Part shown: one piece after another, positions 37,302 through 64,000 of the stretch
Position numbering within the stretch: the first letter of the stretch is position 1
Layout: the number at the start of each line of letters is the position of its first letter
From: Piscicola geometra
Taxonomy: Eukaryota; Annelida; Clitellata; Hirudinida; Piscicolidae
Direction: 5' to 3'
NCBI GenBank assembly: GCA_943735955.1
Contig: OX030965.1
Span: 6,587,503-6,651,502, forward strand
DNA length: 64,000 bases
The notes under the pieces: generated by a model
What the model saw: the letters and a program-made list of their open reading frames with translations, nothing else
The model's database searches: none
What the model was told of the DNA's origin: nothing
Position numbers and translations under genes: made by a program

Positions 37302-38155
37302 GAAGTACAATCAAGTACAATCAAGTACAATCAAGTACAATCAAGTACAATCAAGTACAAGCAAGTACAATCAAGTACAATCAAGTACAATCAAGTACAA
37401 TCAAGTACAATCAAGTACAAGCAAGTACAATCAAGTACAATCAAGTACAAGCAAGTACAATCAAGTACAATCAAGTACAATCAAGTACAAGCAAGTACAA
37501 TCAAGTACAATCAAGTACAATCAAGTACAATCAAGTACAATCAAGTACAATCAAGTACAATCAAGTACAAGCAAGTACAAGCAAGTACAATCAAGTACAA
37601 TCAAGTACAATCAAGTACAATCAAGTACAATCAAGTACAAGCAAGTACAATCAAGTACAATCAAGTACAATCAAGTACAATCAAGTACAATCAAGTACAA
37701 GCAAGTACAATCAAGTACAATCAAGTACAATCAAGTACAATCAAGTACAATCAAGTACAATCAAGTACAATCAAGTACAATCAAGTACAAGCAAGTACAA
37801 TCAAGTACAATCAAGTACAATCAAGTACAATCAAGTACAATCAAGTACAAGCAAGTACAATCAAGTACAATCAAGTACAATCAAGTACAATCAAGTACAA
37901 TCAAGTACAAGCAAGTACAATCAAGTACAATCAAGTACAATCAAGTACAATCAAGTACAATCAAGTACAATCAAGTACAATCAAGTACAATCAAGTACAA
38001 TCAAGTACAATCAAGTACAATCAAGTACAATCAAGTACAAGCAAGTACAATCAAGTACAATCAAGTACAATCAAGTACAATCAAGTACAATCAAGTACAA
38101 GCAAGTACAATCAAGTACAATCAAGTACAATCAAGTACAAGCAAGTACAAGCAAT
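37302..38155. repeat. 10-bp AAGTACAATC tandem array, about 85 copies
   Basis: Perfect decamers with one recurrent variant, AAGTACAAGC, every few units. The decamer has no stop in any frame, so 287- and 334-codon frames with a QVQSSTIKYN repeat arise; they are not genes. On the minus strand the unit is GATTGTACTT, and the array begins about 90 bases past the stop codon of the RUN-PDZ-PTB gene, so it may lie in that gene's 3' UTR. Confidence 0.97.
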
Positions 38156-38243
38156 GCAAATGAAAGCTACTATCACTAGCAAATATGCTAGGCATCCTCT
38201 AGTGGACAATTCTTGTGCTGCTTATATACTAATCGAGATCTGA

Positions 38244-48191
<9,948 letters not shown>

Positions 48192-48537
48192 TTTGTCTAA
48201 AAATTTAATAACTTAATCTTAAAGTTATTTATAAGGATATCTAAAAGGAATTAAATTTTAATTATTTAATCTTAAATACAATTAAAGTGTATATTTATCG
48301 AATTGATTTTTAAAACATTTTGAAGTCTAACTAAACCACAAAAGTTTTTGGTTTTTCTTGTGACTTTTAAATAAACAAATTTTTGTCATTAAAATGTACG
48401 AAGCTCATTTTATTAAAATGACAAAAAATATTTAATGGTAAATGTAAATCCAAAAGATAATTCCCCCAGAAACAATAAAATAGATGTAATTGGACAATAC
48501 ACAAGAATGCTCTGTAAATACATTTGAAATTTCTATA

Positions 48538-48543
48538 TTTATT
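48538..48543 (-). promoter_or_regulatory. AATAAA poly(A) signal
   Basis: Minus-strand AATAAA about 225 bases after the stop codon of the SLC4 gene and before the adaptor start. Confidence 0.5.
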
Positions 48544-48766
48544 AACATTTATCAAATTTATTCACAAAAACAATCAACAATTTAATATATTTACGAAAAA
48601 GATAGGTAAAGTTGTGTGAGAAAATAATATAAAAAAACTCCTAAAAGGTGTATCAAGATGAAGTTTTCAAATTTTAGTTTTCAAGTGTTTTGAATTTTTG
48701 AAAATCCTTTTGGCAGAATAAATGTTTGTGAGTATTATGTGAATTGTTTTTATGCAGGTAAGTGTG

Positions 48767-57368
<8,602 letters not shown>

Positions 57369-58029
57369 GATGAAAGACCTATAACTCAGCTGTCAGAGCT
57401 GCTATTGAACACCTGTAACCTGTTGTTTCTGAAAATAGTTTATAGCTGGCGAAGTGAGCCTAATCAACTTGGTGACAATGGTTGCTTCATATCGGATACT
57501 TTTTTTGACACGTATCTGTAATGGAAACCACAAATTATAATTTAATTAAAACATTTAATTAAAACATCATGAGTGCTAGTTCAGGCTTTCCGCGTAGGGC
57601 AGATGCATGCAGTGTTGCCTTCTCGTGAAGTGGCCAAGCAACAGATTTTCAAAAACAATCTCTATCGACCTGTTGCTGAAACAACAACAATTAAATCTAC
57701 TATTATCGCAATTAGATTAAGATGTTAACTATTGCCAGAAAAGATCAATTTTTACTATTTGTTAAATGATTATTATTTCTATAATTAATACATTTTATAT
57801 TTATAATATATTATAGGATGTTTTTCTTCTAATATTGTTATAATATAGCATATAAATATATTTTCGACTTTTACTTTTTATTGAAATAGCTACAACAGTT
57901 GAGCTAATTCCATTTTGTGACATCGCTGAGAGATGCAAACGTGGAAAAGAGCAAGGTTCAAGAGGAGAGAACTCAAAAGAAAACATATGAGAGGCTGTCT
58001 TGATAAATAGTAGTAGTCTTTATAGTGCC
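57369..58029. other. SLC4 upstream region
   Basis: Probable promoter and 5' UTR of the SLC4 gene. A repeat-free stretch at 57380-57640 is richer in G+C. AT-rich beyond 57650. No exon seen. Confidence 0.5.
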
Positions 58030-59060
58030 TTTGTCTCGACACTTCATATCTTTTTCTTCATCTCCCCCTTTCTCTCCTCTCCCTCTGTCTCCAGATCGCT
58101 TCCACACTTCTCAGCACCACTTCTTCCATCCTCCGATCCTCCTCTTGGTAACCAATGACCCCTTCCATCGGGTCCTGTTTTCCACGCTGCCTTCTCCAAA
58201 CCGTCGGTCATTTTCTTAACCATCAAACCGTTTGTGTTGTCTACCCCATCCAATTCCATAAGATGTCCATTGAAATCCCCTCCTACCACCAGTCTATCCC
58301 CTGTTTTTTTTGCTTCCCTTGCCAGCCTAGCTATGCATGAGATTCTTCTTTTATTTGCAACCTTATCCACTCCCTCGCATCTCTGATACACAACACACAC
58401 CACTAGACCTGTTTCTCCATTCTTAATCTTCAACACCAGCAAATCTTCTTCTTGGTATTTGTTGACTACCTCTGCTTTCAATTCCTTCTTCACTAAAAAC
58501 CCCACCACATTTCCCTTCTTTCATCTTCCTCCCCACACCAAACCATTCTAAAAAGCTCTGTCCATCCACCATCTGATCTTCGTTTAGGTTTGTCTCACAT
58601 AGTCCACAGATATCTATATCATTATTTCTTATGAATTCAACTGCTTCTCGTTGTTTGCCTATATTTCTCAGTTTCCTTGCATTCTTGAAGACCACTTTGA
58701 TTTCTCCTTTCCCTTCTCTACCTTCCCTTATGGAACTTAATTCTTTTCTTCCACCTCCACTTCGTCTCCCTTTTTTCCATAGTTGTTCTTTTCTACATTC
58801 TTTCTGCGGCCCACATTCTTCAACTCTATTGCTCTTTTTTCTATCAACGCTCTCTTCAGCTGTTCTATCTTCTTCTGTCTTTTTTCCCATTGTTTTCTTC
58901 TTTCCTCCTCTCTCCCTTCCAAAGGGAGATCCATCTCTAAAAAAACTCTTCTGTATCTCTCATCCTTCTTTAGCAGCATCTTCCTTCCCATTACCCTCCA
59001 TTTATCTGCCTCTGACCTGAATTCAATTATCACAAAGAAAACCTCTCTTATAAGGACAAA
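58030..59060 (-). mobile_element. broken LINE fragment with apurinic endonuclease domain
   Basis: On the minus strand an upstream basic helical segment (FRSEADKWRVMGRKMLLKKD; DERYRRVFLEMDLPLEGREE) of the kind found just before the endonuclease in invertebrate non-LTR retrotransposons is followed by the endonuclease-exonuclease-phosphatase domain: FKNARKLRNIGKQREAVEFI, NDIDICGLCETNLNED, and VVGGDFNGHLMELDG. The reading frame shifts once near 58500, in a GGGGTTTTT run, and the domain is cut off at about 58044 with no reverse transcriptase following. A dead, doubly truncated copy. Confidence 0.85.
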
Positions 59061-59075
59061 AAAATAAACGTCAAT

Positions 59076-59240
59076 CATTCAATCAAAAACGTGTATACAG
59101 CGTTTTTAAATTAATTGAAGAACACTCATCAATAACATTCCTAAACAAATATATCTTAAAAGCCTCACGAAAAGTAAATAATGACTCAATATCTGAGGTA
59201 TTGAATTAAGCTCTGGTCGTTTCAAAGCTTCACAACACTC
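59076..59240 (-). mobile_element. second retroposon 3' end abutting the LINE fragment
   Basis: Minus strand: a degraded frame TFREAFKIYLFRNV, then AACGCTGTATACACGTTTTT and GATTGAATGATTGA. Same design as 53926-53990. It ends where the endonuclease-bearing fragment begins, so one element inserted beside the tail of another. Confidence 0.55.
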
Positions 59241-60590
59241 AGTTACTGATTGCAATCGATCGACTTACACACAGACCATTTTGTTCTAATTGCTCTCAAA
59301 CGTCATTAAAAGGTGTTAGATTAACTAGGCTCCCATTAACTTCAAACTATTCGCATGCATCTAGCTAATTAAACAGAATAAAGTTCGCATTGAAATTTAT
59401 GCGTCCCATAAGACACATATTAACCGTGATCCGAGGATCTGAAAAGAGGCTTAATTGATCTGTTGATGTTACTATATCACTCCTTGTTCCTTCAAATTTA
59501 TCTGAATTTTCTTTCTCTAAACTAATTTACATTTTTCTTAGTTGCTTCAGCCCATTATACATCGCTCTTCATCAATCTTCATCATTATACGCAACCGAAT
59601 AAACAGAAGAGTGTGTAAACCAATCCATTCTACCACAACACGGCAGTGTTTTCGATACTGTAACTCACACGAAATGTATCTTTGCGCGCGTGTAGTCGTG
59701 TTTGATTAAATAGATTTTTCAATTATTTCTTTTTAAGGTTATAAAGCAACTTTTCACTTTTAAAATGCAATCTTACGCGGTGTTCTTCTGGCTGAGATGT
59801 GAAAAAGATTTGTAAACCTTTTTTCATCGAGATGCATCTCAAAAATTAAAAATTTTTTAAACGCATAATCTTTTATGTGTCACATAAAAACTCACAAAAT
59901 ATTCTTCAAAGTGTTGATATTTTAAGTTTGAGTAACACGTCCGAAAACCACGATTTTGCAGTTTTCATTGATTATCTGACAAAGTACCTATCCTACAGCT
60001 TATTTATGTAAATGCATGTTTTAAGTTGTTGGATCAGGTAAACCACACATTAGTACACAAGATCAAGCGAAAGCTGATGAATTACAAAAGCTCCCAGGAC
60101 ATCATCGGGATTCAGAGGCTGATGCTCTTGTTAAAACCAATAGGACTAGAAGCTGCTGTACTTTATATAAAAAAAAACTTTAAATGCTATAAAGTGTTTT
60201 TGCATATTTAATTTATAGTTTTATAGATTTTAAGTTACTTAAAGTATGAATTTCATGTTTAATTTTAAATCGAAGGCATACATGAAATTAATTCATTCGT
60301 GTATGGATTTTCTCTTCGTATATTGCCTAAAATCCTGATTATAAGAATAATTTAATTTTTAATTTAAAAGATTTAATGATATTTTATTTAACTAATTTGT
60401 AGTTAATAAATTAAAATCATTAAAAATTTTTAATTGCTCTAAATAATAAATTTAAAACTAATATTTATTTTGCATAAAATGATTTTCCCCAACGCGGTTT
60501 CTCTTCATATCACCAATTACTTTATGAACAACTTACCATTCCACCATCCCAACCACCTGAACCAGGCAAATAGCTTCCTTCACTTCGACC
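59241..60590. other. intergenic region
   Basis: 59241-59470 is repeat-free, of mixed composition and full of TTAATTGATC, AGCTAATTAAAC and ATCGATCG-type sites, so it could be a conserved regulatory element. The rest is AT-rich. A 61-codon frame at 60026 is the only coding-like hint and is too weak to call. Confidence 0.4.
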
Positions 60591-60592
60591 CT

Positions 60593-60796
60593 CATCACCA
60601 CCTCCACCCTCTCATCACCACCTCCACCCTCTCATCACCACCTCCACCCTCTCATCACCACCTCCACCCTCTCATCACCACCTCCACCCTCTCATCACCA
60701 CCTCCACCCTCTCATCACCACCTCCACCCTCTCATCACCACCTCCACCCTCTCATCACCACCTCCACCCTCTCATCACCACCTCCACCCTCTCATA
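60593..60796. repeat. 20-bp CATCACCACCTCCACCCTCT tandem array
   Basis: About ten near-perfect copies. The unit is stop-free, so a Ser/Pro/His frame spans it. Confidence 0.97.
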
Positions 60797-63589
60797 ACCA
60801 CCTCAAGACATATCGCTATACTCTAAACGCACTTATTCGTTTTCTAGTGCAGAAAGGATTTTACATTTGTAATCAAAATAAAGATCAGTAGTCTATCAAT
60901 TTTCTCCAAAATATGTTTAATCTCTTTTGGGAATACGCCCTTTTAAACCCTTGTCATTTGGTTATAGGAAATAAAATAGATTGAAAACATTACATATAAT
61001 TCATTAAAATTTATAAAGTATAATGCTTTATAATTAATTTAAATACAGTACCACTGCGCTTAAATGTATTTAGTATTCTCCTCAATGCTGCATATTTTCT
61101 GCGCCAATCTCAAAAAATTAATTCTAAATATCACTTTTCATTGACTTCACCTATAAACTTAATGGACATTTAATTACATTTAATTATATATACAAACTCA
61201 GACAGTGTTTTAACAGTGAAGTGCAGGGAGAATTGCAACAAGGGAGTAAAAAGCGACAACTACCTCCTCTTGTAGAGTTATCCCAAGAGGCCAAGCAACG
61301 CAAACTGTTAACTTGTTTTTTCAAACTCAATCAATCTTGCGAGAAGCATCTATATATAATATATATTATATATACATTGAAGCTATTATGCTTGTATTAT
61401 ACGTATAATACACATCTCATTTTTCATTTACTAGCATACCCTACATTGGACCCTACATACAAGCGTCTATCCTAACAAATATGCTCTTTCATCTGAAAAA
61501 TTATGAATTTATAAATGTTTTGATACAAAAGTTTTATTCACGATAACACACCCATGTAAAAACAAATTTTATACACTTTTTAAAAGCATGAAAAAATATT
61601 AAATGCCATAAACTTTATTCCGCGATAATTCAGATGCCACACCCTCATATTCGGGCTTTTGTATAAATAAAAAATAAAAAATTTAATTTTTTATTTTTAT
61701 TAAACTTATAAGTTCGTCATGAGCTTTGGACACGTGCCTCCATCTCTATTTTCAAGGGTCGGAAACTCTTTGGCTTTCTTTCTCGTGTTTGGGTGGGGTT
61801 GATTCGACAATTGAATTTTTTTGTATCCGGAATCATTTGTTTCCATCAATAATTCTGTTTATGTAACCAAACTTGAGTTTCAAACACAAAATTTGGAACG
61901 AATAAAGTCCCAATTGACTGGCGATTTGTATGCATGCGTTGCTCAGTTGACCGACAAAGTGTGAAATTCCTTCGTCATAAATGCACTCTCTTATAAATTA
62001 GTTTAATTTAAATTTTAAAATTTAAATATTTATTCAAACTAGTATAGCAAATCAATACACAAAGGCTTTCAATTCCTAGAAGTATAACTTGAAACTTTAA
62101 ACAATCCCCATACTTTTCTTTCGAAGGTATTATGGAAAAACAGGGTTTGTAATCAGTTGTTTAAACAAACATGCTGGAGCCTTGCTCGGCAAATACTCTT
62201 GCATCTATGTTTCTCTTTTTCATTTAAGAATCTTTGATTTATACATCAAATAAAAGACAATTACAAAGGCGACAAAACTGGCGATAGTTCTTAAGCCAAT
62301 ATATTGGAAATTTATAAGACATATTATTCAGATAAAGTGTAAAATCGGACAATTTTAACCATTACTTTATAATTATTTTTATTAATTTAAACGTATCTTT
62401 TAATGCCCTGCTACTTATTTTTACTAGGTATTTATTTAAGTTTAAAAGAAACAAAAAATGCTGTTAGTATAAATCTGGAAGCAATCAAAGTTTGGGCACG
62501 TGTGAACAAACATTTTCATTATTGATTCCTAATGAAAATTTAATTACAGAAAATATAAAACACGTAATCCAACTAAAAAAGAAAAACACCTTATTTGAAC
62601 ACGCCAACATTTTCGATTATCGAAGTTCGATTATATAAATAATTTTAACATTCAAAATTTAATTAAATGAAAGTTTTTATAACTAGATACTAAAAACAAT
62701 TCATTATTTCATGTTTTTTAAAATTATTTTTAAACATTATTAATCCCGATAATATGTTCGATAAAAAATTGAAAATCTGCATATTGAAAAGAGATCATTG
62801 TAAAGGCTGTTTTTTCTTGAAACCATAAACAAACAATGAGCCATCTGGTAAGCAGAAGCCAAACTTTGAAAATTGCATTTTTTGTAAAAACATATTACTT
62901 TTATAATAACAGTAACATTCATAGAAATTATGGTTTTGCTGTTTTCTTTTATTATCAACTGTGATTTCATTTTATAAATTGTTTTGCTTATTCCAAAGCT
63001 ATGTATTTGACATATAAGACATACCTCAATTAAACTCTAACTTTTTTTATACATTTTTCATTACTGCTTTTGACTCGAGCCAATCTTCTCTTAACTTTAT
63101 GATAAAACCTCAAATACCAAACCTCAAAACTACCTTGGCACCGAATCCCAGACAGACTTAAATGTAAATGTTACTTTTACATTGTGAAACCAGGAATGTC
63201 TTTTTCCTTAGATGTTTTTGTAGCTCCATTTGATTACGCCCAAGACAAAAAATCATTCTTTCGTTATTTTTCTTGCTCCTATTAGACCTGCGACTAAGCA
63301 AGTGACTAATTATACATTTGACCTTTCCAATTAGACGCCTAATTGGACTGATTGCACTCTTATTAGATACTTGATCGAATATACGATTATTTCAACTGGG
63401 TTCTTGCGATTTTTACAAACACTCTTTCATTGACCACTTTGAAACGTGCATGTTTGAAACAAGAGTCAGGATGGTTTGACATTGAAGAAACTAAAGATGT
63501 GTGTGTGTGTTTTGTGTGTGTTTGTTGTGTGTGTGTTTTTAGAATTTACAAATTTAAAGATGGAGGTTTGCATGACACCAGAGAAAGGA
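60797..63589. other. gene-free AT-rich intergenic region
   Basis: A TATATAATATATATTATATA run lies at 61350-61375. Repeat-free stretches of mixed composition at 61715-61965 and 63100-63420 stand out and could be regulatory. No exon, RNA gene or mobile element recognised. Confidence 0.5.
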
Positions 63590-63660
63590 AGAGAGAAAAA
63601 AAGAGAAAGAGAAAGAGAGAGAGAGAAAGAGAAAGAGAGAGAGAGAGAAAGAGAGAGATA
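63585..63660. repeat. (GA)n / AGAGAAAG microsatellite
   Basis: Purine-rich GAGAGAAAGAGAGAG run. The Arg/Glu/Lys frames across it are repeat translations. Confidence 0.95.
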
Positions 63661-63729
63661 ATGATGGTAGTGCAGGGTTTACGACATGCAGTACTAGCGT
63701 ATTAATATTAAAGTCAAGAATTAAAGAGA

Positions 63730-64000
63730 TTAGTTTGTTTTCTTAGTCTTCACATCTCTATCATCATCGTCGTCGTCATCATCACCTCCTTCTTCCTCTT
63801 CTTCATTATCATCATCATCTTCTTCATCCTCTTCTTCAGCATCATTATCATTATCATCACCATTACCATCATCATCATCTCCTTCATCCTTCAGCTGCCC
63901 CTCCATCTCATAGTCTTCCGGATCGACAATCTCATACCCATTTGTGGAATTCGTGTTTTTATCGTCATCTTCCTCCTCCTCTTCTCCATCCTCCTTAACA
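63730..64000 (-). CDS. acidic C-terminal exon of a gene running off the right edge
   Basis: From base 64000 downward the minus strand is open for 89 codons and ends in TAA at 63730-63732. The peptide begins KEDGEEEEEDD, has a non-repetitive core TNGYEIVDPEDYEMEGQLKD, then a long Asp/Glu/Asn tail and ends RDVKTKKTN. The core argues for a real exon rather than a repeat. Acidic tails like this occur in histone chaperones, HMG proteins and others; I cannot name the family. The exon start lies beyond the window. Confidence 0.6.
   Translation of the reverse strand, partial: VKEDGEEEEEDDDKNTNSTNGYEIVDPEDYEMEGQLKDEGDDDDGNGDDNDNDAEEEDEEDDDDNEEEEEGGDDDDDDDDRDVKTKKTN

Noticed and set aside
37239..38243. 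Long frames with a QVQSSTIKYN decapeptide repeat
   Set aside because: They are the translation of a 10-bp array that is stop-free in all frames; equivalent frames exist in parallel and no splice-supported flank is present.
60470..60826. 118-codon Pro/Ser/His frame
   Set aside because: Driven by the 20-bp tandem array at 60593-60796.

Overview
The window is nuclear DNA from a bilaterian animal. The genes carry many short GT-AG introns in all three phases, intergenic DNA is AT-rich, the standard code is used, and microsatellite and minisatellite DNA is very abundant. The gene set (UBE2G2, a dve/SATB homeobox gene, BBS5, DHFR, an SLC4 bicarbonate transporter) points to a ciliated invertebrate. 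A dve-type homeodomain with an extra 10 residues fits a protostome, and retroposon tails ending in GATT repeats are common in aquatic invertebrates. I cannot name the species. All gene models were spliced by hand: reading phase was required to close across every junction and the products were compared with remembered family sequences.

Layout. 1.5-3.1 kb (-): UBE2G2, 165 aa. 5.6-8.9 kb (+): a dve/SATB-family transcription factor with a ULD and an atypical homeodomain. 9.8-15.8 kb (+) and 19.2-26.0 kb (-): two giant, unrecognised Lys/Ser-rich proteins with dense Cys-Pro-Cys-Cys segments. They flank a secreted carbonic-anhydrase-related protein (16.6-18.5 kb, +) that has lost two of its three zinc ligands. 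27.1-29.4 kb (+): a small type I membrane protein with two PPxY motifs. 29.7-30.7 kb (-): an unrecognised two-TM basic protein, head-to-head with BBS5 (31.2-34.2 kb, +). 34.8-36.1 kb (-): DHFR. 38.2-48.2 kb (-): an 18-exon RUN-PDZ-PTB adaptor whose introns are mostly tandem repeats, including about 3.8 kb of a 23-bp satellite. 48.8-57.4 kb (-): a 20-exon Na+-coupled SLC4 bicarbonate transporter, 1076 aa. 57.4-63.7 kb: intergenic, with a broken LINE fragment and retroposon tails. 63.7-64.0 kb (-): the acidic C-terminal exon of a gene running off the right edge.

How the parts relate. There are no operons. BBS5 and the two-TM gene share a 402-bp divergent promoter region, and BBS5 and DHFR converge. 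The least conventional material is the pair of Cys/Lys-rich giants around the inactive carbonic-anhydrase-like protein, the RUN-PDZ-PTB architecture, and the repeat arrays that fill introns and sit against splice sites. The many long ORFs inside tandem repeats are artefacts of repeat units that lack stop codons, not genes.
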